A stretch of DNA of 59,807 bases from Sphingomonadales bacterium UBA6174 (GCA_002422945.1 DITW01000073.1:1-59807), one strand, 5' to 3'; counted from the first letter of the stretch, positions 1 through 6,931 are shown. Notes: generated by a model not told the origin, from the letters alone. Numbers and translations are program-made.

Positions 1-20
1 ACTCAGAAGGGGGCAGATCA
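1..20. mobile_element. Right terminal end of an insertion sequence (partial)
   Basis: The first 20 bases are identical to the last 20 bases of the 31-bp terminal inverted repeat seen complete at 4194-4224. The element therefore lies to the left of the window and only its tip is visible. The outer bases are CA, matching the TG...CA ends common in IS3-like elements, but no transposase is visible so the family is not established. A window or contig that begins inside a multicopy repeat end is also what a short-read assembly break looks like. Confidence 0.7.
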
Positions 21-135
21 GTTGCGGATATCTCTTGTGGAGCCGGCCCCGCCCATTCCGCAATCCGATCGCGCGATTGCAGCGCTTGGCCGCAGTTGCT
101 AGGGCTTTTATTCTATGAACCGACAGTGAGTGAAC

Positions 136-810
136 ATGGTTGTCAAGGCGGCATCAGTAAATCCGGACGCGTCCCCATCTTCCTCGGAACGCATATTGAA
201 TGCGTCGGAGATGCTGTTTGCCGAACGTGGTTATGCAGGTGCCAGCATGCGTGATATCGCGCGGTCGGCGGAGGCCCCGGTCAGCCTGATCACGCATCAT
301 TTCGGCACAAAGGAAGAGCTGTTCCGCCAAGTGATCGATCGGCGGATTCACGAGCAGGTCGCCACCACGCTTGACGATATCGCCAAGGCTCAAGACGCCT
401 CAAACGGTGCGCCGGTATCGCTCGAAACGTTGATGCGCTGTTATATGGAGCCAATGGTCCATAAATCCATGCACGGCGGCCCGGGTTGGAAAAATTACGC
501 CAAGCTCATGGGCTTGGCGATGTTCAACAGCCAATATGATGATTTTCTGAAACCGATGATCGATGTCTATGATCGGGTGCAAGATGCGTTTGTCGCAGCG
601 TGCAGGAAAATCTTCCCCGATGCCGACGAACGTCGATTGCAATTGGCGGTTTTCTTCCTGAATTCGAGCATTCTTAGCGTGCTGGTGGAATCGGGCATGC
701 TGGATCGCCAATCTGGCGGCCTCTGCAAATCAAACGATCTCCAAATGATCGTGGATGAAATGATCCCTTTTTATGCGGCGGCCTTCCGCCAGCGATTGAC
801 CCCGGCGTAA
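136..810 (+). CDS. TetR/AcrR family transcriptional regulator
   Basis: A 224-residue TetR-family repressor. The N-terminal helix-turn-helix is clear (about residues 20-65: ERILNASEMLF, then MRDIARSAEAPVSLITHHFGTKEELF), followed by a helical ligand/dimer domain of normal size. ATG at 136 was chosen; an in-frame GTG at 130 is possible and neither has a strong ribosome binding site. It converges on the Rieske oxygenase cluster (880-3118). The two palindromic sites upstream of that cluster (3225-3276) are of the type TetR dimers bind, so this protein is the obvious candidate regulator. That link is inferred from proximity, and the ligand is unknown, presumably an aromatic or related oxygenase substrate. 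Confidence 0.88.
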   Translation: MVVKAASVNPDASPSSSERILNASEMLFAERGYAGASMRDIARSAEAPVSLITHHFGTKEELFRQVIDRRIHEQVATTLDDIAKAQDASNGAPVSLETLMRCYMEPMVHKSMHGGPGWKNYAKLMGLAMFNSQYDDFLKPMIDVYDRVQDAFVAACRKIFPDADERRLQLAVFFLNSSILSVLVESGMLDRQSGGLCKSNDLQMIVDEMIPFYAAAFRQRLTPA

Positions 811-835
811 GCGGGGACGCAATTATCGATATCAA

Positions 836-869
836 GCGCGCGCTGCGTAAGTCTTCACGCAGCGCGCGC
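836..869. terminator. GC-rich hairpin between convergent genes
   Basis: A perfect 13-bp stem (GCGCGCGCTGCGT at 836-848 with its complement at 857-869) closes an 8-base loop. It lies between the convergent ends of the TetR gene and the SnoaL-like gene. There is no T-tract on either side, so termination by this hairpin alone is uncertain. Confidence 0.5.
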
Positions 870-879
870 CGATGGATCG

Positions 880-1347
880 TTATTGCCCGTGAAGATCGCG
901 CACTTCGTCGCCGATCGGCACCAGAGAATCTTCGTCGAACAGGCGGATTTTCCAGCCCGCATCGGTGCGCACATAGTCGATATAATAACAGCAATGAACG
1001 AAGACCTTCACGCCGTTGCTGCCCTCGGCCTTGCCGATAACATAGCCCCGCGCAGACGCCTCATTGTCTTCAAGCCGCGTAATGTCGAAGTTCGAGACAT
1101 GATGGCAATGATAAGGCGTTTCCGCAAAGACGCCTTCGAAGAAGCTGCGAATTTCATCATGCCCATGATATTTTTTCAGGCCCAGATCTTCGATGTCGAA
1201 AATGGCATCCGGGGTGAAGCAATCAATAAGGCTGTCCACATCGGACAACGTGTCGACGGCATAATAATATTGCAGCAAGACACGCTCAAGCGCCGCACGA
1301 TCTTCCAGCGTTTTAATGCGTTTTTCCAGTTCGCTCATTGATATCAT
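880..1347 (-). CDS. SnoaL/NTF2-like family protein
   Basis: A 155-residue protein of the SnoaL-like (NTF2 fold) superfamily. It opens with a helix (ELEKRIKTLEDRAALERVLLQYYYAVD) and continues with the typical pattern of a small alpha+beta cone (DCFTPDAIFDIE, GHDEIRSFFEGVF, a long beta-rich C-terminus). The same fold gives the small subunit of ring-hydroxylating dioxygenases, and this gene sits in an operon with a Rieske oxygenase, so it may be a partner subunit or a separate isomerase/hydratase; the sequence does not decide. The start was set at the ATG 7 bases after a GAGGAG ribosome site; ATGs at 1350 and 1338 are alternatives. The gap to the upstream EthD-like gene is 38 bases. Confidence 0.8.
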   Translation of the reverse strand: MISMSELEKRIKTLEDRAALERVLLQYYYAVDTLSDVDSLIDCFTPDAIFDIEDLGLKKYHGHDEIRSFFEGVFAETPYHCHHVSNFDITRLEDNEASARGYVIGKAEGSNGVKVFVHCCYYIDYVRTDAGWKIRLFDEDSLVPIGDEVRDLHGQ

Positions 1348-1385
1348 CATCTCTCTCCTCAAGCTATCGGCGAAAATCGCAGATT

Positions 1386-1730
1386 TTATTTTTGTTGAAC
1401 GTGATAGGCTGCGCCCGGTGTTTCTTCGAACAATCCGGCCCACATCGCAGAATCCAGCGTATCCGAGGGCTGAATTTTACCTGCCGCATGTGCGGCATTG
1501 AGATGTTCAAGCGCGCGCGTCGGATCTGCGCACTCGCCTTCATACAAGATGAGATATTGATAGCTTGGCTGGCCGGGGATCAGGTCGTTGACCAGCTTCA
1601 GACGGCGGGCCTTGATAAAGCCGCCATTTTCGACGACTTCAGCCATGTGCACGTCATTATGCCATTGGACGAAGGCTTCATCGGCACCGGGACTCGCATT
1701 GACCAGCGAAGCCATCACAAATTTCACCAT
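1386..1730 (-). CDS. EthD-like dimeric alpha/beta-barrel protein
   Basis: A 114-residue protein with the look of the EthD/dimeric alpha-beta barrel family: a first strand (VKFVMASLVNASPG), a helix with WHNDVHMAEVV, and a later strand (YQYLILYEGE). Such proteins often accompany oxygenases and act on small organic compounds, but no reaction can be assigned. The start follows a GAGGAGAGA ribosome site almost identical to those of the genes on either side. It is the middle gene of the three-gene Rieske operon, with 38-base gaps on both sides, which suggests co-expression. Confidence 0.72.
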   Translation of the reverse strand: MVKFVMASLVNASPGADEAFVQWHNDVHMAEVVENGGFIKARRLKLVNDLIPGQPSYQYLILYEGECADPTRALEHLNAAHAAGKIQPSDTLDSAMWAGLFEETPGAAYHVQQK

Positions 1731-1768
1731 ATGTCTCTCCTCGCACTGCAATCTTGTTCTGGCCCCGA

Positions 1769-3118
1769 TCAACGGCGCCCTTCGAGATAGTCGTTCAGCA
1801 CTTCATGGAAGCGTCGGATGCGGCCTTCCTGACCACTGAGATACGCATCGGCATACGCGCGCGAATGGAAACCGCGTTGCTGGGTCACCGCGACGCTCAG
1901 GTCCTGATCGAGGAAATCGCCAAGATGGTAGGTGCTGGTCGTCTCGCCAAAGACGGCAAATTCATGCTCCGCCTCTTCAAAGGGGCGATTGCCATACAGC
2001 GTCTCGACCTCGCTTTGGCCTGGCACCGGATGGACCATGTACCAATAATCGAAGGTGCAATATTCGGGGTCCTCTGGGTCCGGCTCGGTGCGGTAGAAAT
2101 GCAAGCCGTCGGATGTGCCGGTCAAGGTGACGTTCGGGAACAAAGTATGATGGAAATAATCCGTCAACTCATCGTCAAACAGCGTGTCGAAATGGCTATA
2201 TCCGCGCTCTTTGCCCAGCTTGCGCTTCTGTACTTGCAACGCCTTGCGGCCATCGCGGGCGCGGCCCTTGAAATCGGCGGGGTCGAGATCCCATGCGCGC
2301 AGCATCATTTCCCATACCGGCTCGACCTCATTGGGATGCATCGCGCGCAATGACGGCTGGCCGCGTTCAATCATGCGGTTATGGCCGGTCGGGTACATTT
2401 CAAAGATGGTGTTTTTGTAATCTTCGTCGATCATCGCCTGCATTTGCGGATGGACCGCTGGCAGATGATAGCTTTCGTTGAAATTGTCGGGCGAGAACTT
2501 CCAATTGGTCCGGACCCGGATTGTGCGCCAGACGACGCGGATCATCTTATCAGGCGCACGCGCGTTCAGCAGTTGCGGGATCGGATAGAGATATTCTGCC
2601 AGCGGCTTGGCATGCTGGTCCATACTATACCAGACAAAACCGCCCCATTGCCCACAGGGGATCTCGACGAGTTTCAACTTGCCGCACGGATTGCCCTGCG
2701 GAAAATCCTCGGGGTCTTGCGCATGTTCCAGCACGCCATCAATACCCCAGCGCCAGCCATGATAGGCGCAGGTGAAACCACGCGGCATCGAGCCTTCCTC
2801 AGCCGTCGCCAACTGGTTCCCGCGATGTTGGCAGCTATTGTGGAAGGCGCGGATATTGCCATCCTGCTGACGCACCATGATGACGGATTCATGCAGGAAG
2901 TTGTGCAAGATGAAGTCGCCGGTTTCCGGCAACTGGGCTTCGCGGCCACCGACATGCCAGACCTTGGTCCACATGTGCTGCCACTCGCGCTCGGCAAAAT
3001 CCTTAGAATAATAACGGTCGCCGGTGATCTTGTCGCCGCGCAGTTGAACATCCGCGCCCTCGGGTACGCGAGGATAGGTTGCGCGGTCGCAAGCGGCTGC
3101 GCCATCCGGATTGTGCAT
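1769..3118 (-). CDS. Rieske [2Fe-2S] aromatic-ring-hydroxylating-type oxygenase, alpha subunit
   Basis: A 449-residue Rieske non-haem iron oxygenase large subunit. The Rieske centre is complete: Cys96-x-His98 and Cys117-x2-His120. The catalytic domain shows DNFNESYHLPAVH, giving iron ligands His218 and His223 with Glu215 three residues before the first histidine, and a later DQDLSV segment that may supply the carboxylate ligand. In naphthalene dioxygenase the bridging residue at that place is Asp; Glu is seen in the carnitine/choline-oxygenase (CntA-like) branch. No reductase or ferredoxin gene is adjacent, so electron transfer partners must be elsewhere. The start has a strong AAGGAGAGG site. 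It leads an operon with the EthD-like and SnoaL-like genes, downstream of two TetR-type operators. The substrate is unknown. Confidence 0.93.
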   Translation of the reverse strand: MHNPDGAAACDRATYPRVPEGADVQLRGDKITGDRYYSKDFAEREWQHMWTKVWHVGGREAQLPETGDFILHNFLHESVIMVRQQDGNIRAFHNSCQHRGNQLATAEEGSMPRGFTCAYHGWRWGIDGVLEHAQDPEDFPQGNPCGKLKLVEIPCGQWGGFVWYSMDQHAKPLAEYLYPIPQLLNARAPDKMIRVVWRTIRVRTNWKFSPDNFNESYHLPAVHPQMQAMIDEDYKNTIFEMYPTGHNRMIERGQPSLRAMHPNEVEPVWEMMLRAWDLDPADFKGRARDGRKALQVQKRKLGKERGYSHFDTLFDDELTDYFHHTLFPNVTLTGTSDGLHFYRTEPDPEDPEYCTFDYWYMVHPVPGQSEVETLYGNRPFEEAEHEFAVFGETTSTYHLGDFLDQDLSVAVTQQRGFHSRAYADAYLSGQEGRIRRFHEVLNDYLEGRR

Positions 3119-3224
3119 AAAATCCTCTCCTTATGGCCATTCCTGCCCCGCGACATTCACCCCTGCGCGCCCATCTATGGCGCGAGACGATCAAGACGCG
3201 ATCGCATGATCACTGTTCTTGGCG

Positions 3225-3276
3225 TTGTACGTTCGTACAATCTTATGCAGTCGTAATTGGCTGTACGTTCGTACAA
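3225..3276 (-). promoter_or_regulatory. Two tandem TetR-type operators upstream of the Rieske operon
   Basis: Two copies of the palindromic core TGTACGTTCGTACA lie 36 bases apart, the first extended to TTGTACGTTCGTACAA at 3225-3240 and the second at 3262-3276. Arms of 6-7 bases around a 2-base centre are typical of TetR dimer sites. They sit about 110-160 bases before the Rieske start codon in the 361-base gap to the divergent CheY-like gene. The rest of that gap (3277-3479) shows no gene; clear -35/-10 hexamers could not be fixed. Confidence 0.72.
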
Positions 3277-3479
3277 TACTAAGAAAAGTGTTAGGTGACG
3301 AATGCGGCAGGTGGATCGCTTTGCTGACGCCCAAAATCGGTGTTGATGCGCCTCGGCCCAGATTGTTGCGACATAGCGTTCAGCATGTTAAGGAAATTTA
3401 ATATTTGGCGGGGGCCATGGATGTCAGATGTGCCGCTGGATGACCCAACATCAGAATTCGGGCAAAGTGGATATAGGGA

Positions 3480-3848
3480 ATGGCGCGGGTTCTATATGTT
3501 GATGACGATCTCGACCTTTGTGAGATCGCCGAAATTTCCTTGCAATGGGACCCGGGCTTGGAGGTCAGGGTCTGCTCGTCTGGTCGCGAAGCGCTTAATA
3601 TCGTGGCTGAATGGCGACCTGACATCATTCTCCTTGATGTGATGATGCCCGACATGGACGGTCCCAATACCCTTAAAAGATTACGCGCATTACCCGCGGC
3701 ATCAGATGTGCCGGTCGTCTTCGTCACGGCGCGCGTGCAGCCCCAAGAGATTGTCGAATTGGAAGACCTTGGCATCATTGATTTTATTCAAAAGCCTTAT
3801 GAGCCATTGACGCTTGCGGCCTCTGTTCGCAAATATCTGAACAAATGA
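3480..3848 (+). CDS. CheY-like single-domain response regulator
   Basis: A 122-residue receiver domain with no output domain. The acidic pocket (Asp8-Asp9-Asp10), the phospho-acceptor Asp53 in LLDVMMPDMDG, the conserved Thr in FVTA and the Lys in FIQKPYEP are all present, so it should be phosphorylatable. It lies 7 bases before a membrane sensor gene broken by an insertion sequence, so the pair was probably a two-component or phosphorelay unit that has lost its sensor. The ribosome site is weak (AGGG directly before the ATG). It is transcribed away from the Rieske operon. Confidence 0.88.
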   Translation: MARVLYVDDDLDLCEIAEISLQWDPGLEVRVCSSGREALNIVAEWRPDIILLDVMMPDMDGPNTLKRLRALPAASDVPVVFVTARVQPQEIVELEDLGIIDFIQKPYEPLTLAASVRKYLNK

Positions 3849-3855
3849 GGGTGCA

Positions 3856-4157
3856 ATGCGCCTGAAGCAAGCCGGACAATTGGCGGCAGGGCTTGCCATC
3901 ACGCTGACATTGATGTCTGCGCTCAGCAGTGGGTTCGTTTTTTATCTGGGACAAGAACGCCGGGATGCCCTGAACGAACTTCATCAAAGTGCGGAGCAAC
4001 TGGCTAGTCTTCGCAGCTATAATATCGCCAATGCCGACATAATTCATCAGTATCTGCGCGACGCTTCACGGATGCACTTGATGGATAGGCCGCGTGAGCC
4101 TGCGCGGCAGAACGAGACTTCCGACCGGCTGATGATTGCGCAATTGCAACGCCAGGG
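3856..4157 (+). pseudogene. N-terminal fragment of a membrane sensor protein cut off by an IS remnant
   Basis: Only about 100 codons remain. They encode a short cytoplasmic start, one clear membrane segment (about residues 10-32, LAAGLAITLTLMSALSSGFVF) and the beginning of a periplasmic helical region (RRDALNELHQSAEQLASL, then DIIHQYLRDASRMH). This is how membrane-bound histidine kinases and related sensors begin, and the upstream gene is a receiver-domain protein, so a histidine kinase is the best guess, though no kinase domain is present. The frame runs into the IS palindrome at 4158 and would continue through it to a stop at 4309-4311 with unrelated residues. No continuation of the gene is found on the other side of the palindrome. 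Confidence 0.7.
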
Positions 4158-4224
4158 TGATCTGCCCCCTTCTGAGTGGTCCAAAATAACAGATATTTTG
4201 GACCACTCAGAAGGGGGCAGATCA
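4158..4224. mobile_element. 67-bp palindrome of two facing IS terminal repeats (internally empty IS or MITE-like remnant)
   Basis: A perfect 31-bp inverted repeat (left arm 4158-4188 starting TGATCTGCCCCCTTC, right arm 4194-4224 ending GGGGGCAGATCA) encloses only five bases, ACAGA. The outer TG...CA ends make this an IS left end joined to its own right end with no transposase between. The last 20 bases recur at positions 1-20. No direct repeat flanks it (GCCAGGG on the left, TGCAGCC on the right), as expected after recombination between copies rather than simple insertion. It could be a true deletion derivative, a MITE, or a collapsed IS in the assembly. The final A of the right arm is the first base of the next gene's ATG. 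Confidence 0.85.
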
Positions 4225-4529
4225 TGCAGCCTTATACACACGCAGAAGATCCCGAAGGATGCTTCTATGTCACCCTTAATCTTGTGCAGCTTCAAGCTGA
4301 CCCTGAGCTAGTCAAGAACAAACACGTTCGTCTGGACCTGAAAGCGGGCGAGGAATGCCCGACTAACATTGACTGCCTATCGCTGGCGCCGCGCTGGGCG
4401 ACGGCGGAATCCGTGGAAATGCCTGAGCTCACGATGGGTGAGTTCGACTGGCACAAAACCCTCACCGATGAATTGACCCCCCTCGATCCGGAAGTCCGGC
4501 TCTTCATCGAAGATCGCCTAAACTCCTAG
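4224..4529 (+). CDS. Hypothetical acidic protein of the integrative island
   Basis: A 101-residue protein I do not recognise. It is acidic, has a Cys-containing segment (AGEECPTNIDCLSLAPRW) and an acidic C-terminal half (FDWHKTLTDELTPLDPEVRLFIEDRL). No signal peptide or membrane segment is seen. The ATG begins on the last base of the IS right arm and the arm's AAGGGGG could serve as its ribosome site, so the IS may have replaced the natural 5' end or its promoter. It is the first of four same-strand small genes before the integrase. Confidence 0.5.
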   Translation: MQPYTHAEDPEGCFYVTLNLVQLQADPELVKNKHVRLDLKAGEECPTNIDCLSLAPRWATAESVEMPELTMGEFDWHKTLTDELTPLDPEVRLFIEDRLNS

Positions 4530-4565
4530 AGTTTTCGCGATCTCGCATTGCAGGAGGCACCTAAA

Positions 4566-4844
4566 ATGCGGTCAACTACAGATCTGGCAATTGCATTGTA
4601 CAGCCTCGCACAACGGTGTGACGGAGTGGAAACGATCGAGATGACGGTCAGTCGGGAGAAATGGTCCGACAGCCGTTACATTCGGATCAATCACGACAGC
4701 GTCATCCGGATCAGCGGGCACAATGCGCCGAGTGATAAGTATGCGCTCAATCTTGTCTGCAAGAACGAGCACCGATTGGCATCAGCATGGGACGTCGCGT
4801 CCCGTTGGATTAGGAAGAATTATGGGCCTGAGCTTACCGCATAG
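4566..4844 (+). CDS. Hypothetical small protein of the integrative island
   Basis: A 92-residue protein without a recognised family. It appears soluble, with an N-terminal helix (DLAIALYSLAQRCDGVE) and a middle that looks beta-rich (SRYIRINHDSVIRISGH), then a helical end (SAWDVASRWIRKNYG). The ATG at 4566 follows a strong AGGAGG at 4552-4557. An in-frame TTG at 4548 lies before that site and is unlikely. Its 3' end overlaps the next gene by 23 bases, so the two are probably translated together. Confidence 0.6.
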   Translation: MRSTTDLAIALYSLAQRCDGVETIEMTVSREKWSDSRYIRINHDSVIRISGHNAPSDKYALNLVCKNEHRLASAWDVASRWIRKNYGPELTA

Positions 4845-5049
4845 ATATCTGTCGCGCCTCAAGGTGCGGTGGATACTCACCCGGCATTATACCGGTATGG
4901 TCTTCGCCACTTTGGCGCTGTTAATCATGGGGTTTGCGATCTTCATCGCCAACAACCGCCATGGGGAATCGACCCTGGATGTTATTCGCGACCTGTGGCG
5001 CTTCCCGCTCACCTCGGCGCCCTTCATTGGTGTGGAGACATGGCAATGA
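4822..5049 (+). CDS. Small single-span membrane protein of the integrative island
   Basis: A 75-residue protein with a basic N-terminus (HRYLSRLKVRWILTRHY) followed by one hydrophobic segment (about residues 24-44, MVFATLALLIMGFAIFIA), so probably an inner-membrane protein with its N-terminus in the cytoplasm. The ATG follows AGGAAG. It overlaps the previous gene by 23 bases and the next by ATGA. No function can be assigned. The compact, overlapping layout with an HTH gene and an integrase suggests an island-borne accessory unit. Confidence 0.6.
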   Translation: MGLSLPHRYLSRLKVRWILTRHYTGMVFATLALLIMGFAIFIANNRHGESTLDVIRDLWRFPLTSAPFIGVETWQ

Positions 5050-5225
5050 TTACCAAGATGACCTTGACCGTGAACGAGGCCGTCGAGGCCTCCGGCATCA
5101 GCCGCACCCGGCTGTATCAATATATGAAGGACGGCGAACTGCCGGTCGTCAAGCTCGGGGCACGGACGCTGATCCGCCCCGTCGATCTTGAGAAGTTCAT
5201 CAACGACCATGTGACTGGTCTTTGA
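5046..5225 (+). CDS. Excisionase/AlpA-like helix-turn-helix protein
   Basis: A 59-residue DNA-binding protein of the excisionase-type winged HTH group (HTH_17-like): TVNEAVEASGISRTRLYQYMKDGELPVVKLG followed by a DLEKFI helix is the usual layout, in which a helix-turn-helix is followed by a short wing reading VKLG. Proteins of this kind act as recombination directionality factors or as activators of the integrase gene. The ATG at 5046 is 7 bases after GGAGA; an ATG at 5040 is too close to that site. It overlaps the membrane protein gene by ATGA, and the integrase gene converges on it from the other side of a shared terminator. Confidence 0.75.
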   Translation: MITKMTLTVNEAVEASGISRTRLYQYMKDGELPVVKLGARTLIRPVDLEKFINDHVTGL

Positions 5226-5271
5226 TCCTTTTCCCGGACGGATGAACCCCTCCTACAACCGTCTGGAGGAT

Positions 5272-5305
5272 TAAGCCACACCCCTGGGGGTGTGGCTTAT
5301 TTTTT
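5272..5305. terminator. Bidirectional intrinsic terminator between the HTH gene and the integrase
   Basis: A near-perfect stem (TAAGCCACACCCC at 5272-5284 against GGGGTGTGGCTTA at 5287-5299) with a tiny loop is followed by a run of T on the plus strand. It ends within the integrase stop codon. The AAAAAAT on the left of the minus-strand copy is weaker, so it is best as a terminator for the four-gene rightward unit. Confidence 0.85.
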
Positions 5306-6557
5306 AGGATTTGATCGGCTCTGCCTTGGCCAGATAGGCCTTCATCTGATCTTCGATCACCTTGGCGCGGGGAGGGCTCTCGCCGGTCGTGCAAAAGATC
5401 GCCCAGGCTTCCATCAATTCTTGGCGCTTCAACAGCGCGTCGGAGCGGCGATATGCCGCCTCGGCCTTGTTCCCGACAGCATGGGCCAATGCGGCCTCAA
5501 TGACTTCACGCGGAAAGTCCGTCATATCACCGGCCCAATCCCGGAAGGATGAGCGAAAGCCATGTGGTGTATAATGGTCGAGCGACATCCGGCGAAGCTG
5601 CATCTGCATCGCCGCGTTGCTGATATGACCTTTGGTACCGTAGCCGGGGAAGACGTAATCCGTAGGCTTTGGTTCGTTCCATGCCAGATGCTTGAGGACA
5701 TTCACGGCACGGGTACTCAACGGTACTCGATGGCCTTTTGGGTCTGCAAAGATTTTCATCCGCTCAGACGGGATCAACCATAAGCGCTTCTTGAGATCGA
5801 ACTCCTCCCATTTGGCGGGAATGATCTCAACCGTGCGCACAGCGGTGAGAATGCACAGCTCCATCAACCGGGCGGTCGCGCCTGGGAGCTCCTGGAGCTG
5901 CTTGATGAAGTCAGGGACCTCCGCATAAGGCATCGCCGCATGATGGCCGCGTGTCTCTGGCCGTCGTTTGGAGAGCAGGACCTGGAGGTGACCTTGCCAC
6001 CGTGCCGGGTTGTCACCCATATATCGCTCGCTCACCTTAGCATGGTCGAGGACCTTCTCGATCCGCGCCCGCACCCGTGAGGCCGTCTCCGGCATCTCCG
6101 ACCAGATTGGTCGCAGGACCTCCAACACATCCTCGGTGGTGATGCTGGCCAGTTGCTTGTCCCAGAGCGAAGCGGCGTGTTGACGCAGGGTGTTCTCCCA
6201 TTGCTGGGCATGCTTGGCATTCTTCCAACCGGGGCGCAGCGCCTCGATCACGGTCAAGGCATAATCACCAAACAGCGTGAGGTCACCGACCGGCTTGGTG
6301 GAGGCAAAGGGATCAACCCCGGCATCGAGCTGCTTGCGATACTCAAGGACAAGTTCTCGCGCCTCGGCCAGCGGGAGGGCAGGGAAACTCCCTAATCCCT
6401 TCTCGGTGACCCGGCCTTTGAACATGTAGCGAAACACCCATGACTTGCTGCCATTGGCGGTGACGTTGAGATAAAGCCCCCGGCCATCAGGGTGCCGACC
6501 AGCCTTTTTGGTGGTGGTCACCGCACGGGGTGTGAGACGATTCACAAGCTGTGCCAT
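5304..6557 (-). CDS. Tyrosine-type site-specific integrase (P4-like, DUF4102 arm-binding domain)
   Basis: A 417-residue phage/island integrase. Residues 1-90 form the arm-binding domain (LTPRAVTTTKKAGRHPDGRGLYL, then the PLAEAREL helix), 95-190 the core-binding domain, 205-390 the catalytic domain. Catalytic residues are visible: Arg241 (TAVRTVEI), His332 and Arg335 (HGFRSSF), His359 (ALAHAVG) and Tyr369 (AAYRRSD). Length and layout are normal for integrases that use tRNA genes. Its 5' end is 172 bases from the 3' end of tRNA-Ser(GGA), the expected position for an island inserted in that tRNA. It would catalyse integration and, with the nearby HTH protein, excision. No clear second att copy was found in the window. 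Confidence 0.93.
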   Translation of the reverse strand: MAQLVNRLTPRAVTTTKKAGRHPDGRGLYLNVTANGSKSWVFRYMFKGRVTEKGLGSFPALPLAEARELVLEYRKQLDAGVDPFASTKPVGDLTLFGDYALTVIEALRPGWKNAKHAQQWENTLRQHAASLWDKQLASITTEDVLEVLRPIWSEMPETASRVRARIEKVLDHAKVSERYMGDNPARWQGHLQVLLSKRRPETRGHHAAMPYAEVPDFIKQLQELPGATARLMELCILTAVRTVEIIPAKWEEFDLKKRLWLIPSERMKIFADPKGHRVPLSTRAVNVLKHLAWNEPKPTDYVFPGYGTKGHISNAAMQMQLRRMSLDHYTPHGFRSSFRDWAGDMTDFPREVIEAALAHAVGNKAEAAYRRSDALLKRQELMEAWAIFCTTGESPPRAKVIEDQMKAYLAKAEPIKS

Positions 6558-6569
6558 AGCGCTGTTTCC

Positions 6570-6642
6570 TGTAATAACGATAGGCCGATATTACAGTGAT
6601 TATTACACCCATGTAAAGAAGGGGTGAATAAAGGTGTAATAA
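6570..6642. promoter_or_regulatory. Repeated TGTAATAA sites upstream of the integrase
   Basis: The octamer TGTAATAA occurs at 6570-6577 and 6635-6642 and in reverse (TTATTACA) at 6600-6607. The last two extend to a perfect 10-bp inverted repeat (TTATTACACC at 6600-6609, GGTGTAATAA at 6633-6642). They lie in the 172-base AT-richer gap before the integrase start, where integrase arm sites, excisionase sites or a repressor operator would be expected. Confidence 0.5.
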
Positions 6643-6729
6643 GCTGGACAGTGTGGGACAGAGGGGTCTCGAAAACTCCCGGTGTTTTCAGTATTTTGGG
6701 ACGTTTTGGGACAGCGCTGAACAGCGTGG

Positions 6730-6820
6730 TGGCGGAGCGGGAGGGATTCGAACCCTCGATACGCTTTTGACGTATACTCACTTTCCAGGCGAGCGCCTTC
6801 GACCACTCGGCCACCGCTCC
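6730..6820 (-). tRNA. tRNA-Ser (anticodon GGA)
   Basis: A 91-nt gene including an encoded CCA. The acceptor stem (GGAGCGG with CCGCTCC) is perfect, the anticodon loop reads CTGGAAA (anticodon GGA), a long variable arm typical of serine tRNAs follows, and the T-loop GGTTCGAATCC is intact. Its 3' end faces the integrase, so it is the probable attachment site of the island to the left. Confidence 0.96.
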
Positions 6821-6931
6821 GCATTGCTCTGGTAGGCCGGTCCTCTATCCTGCACTTGGACGCGGCGCAAGCTATTGCTGCGGAAATTCTCAACAAAGCT
6901 TGGAGGCGGTTTGTGATGGCGCTACGTTGAC

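Noticed and set aside
3119..3224. A defined -35/-10 promoter for the Rieske operon
   Set aside because: Candidate hexamers around the operators are weak and more than one placement fits; not listed as a feature.
4158..4311. Read-through of the truncated sensor into the island as a fusion protein
   Set aside because: The frame continues only by chance through the IS palindrome; the following residues overlap another gene in a different frame.
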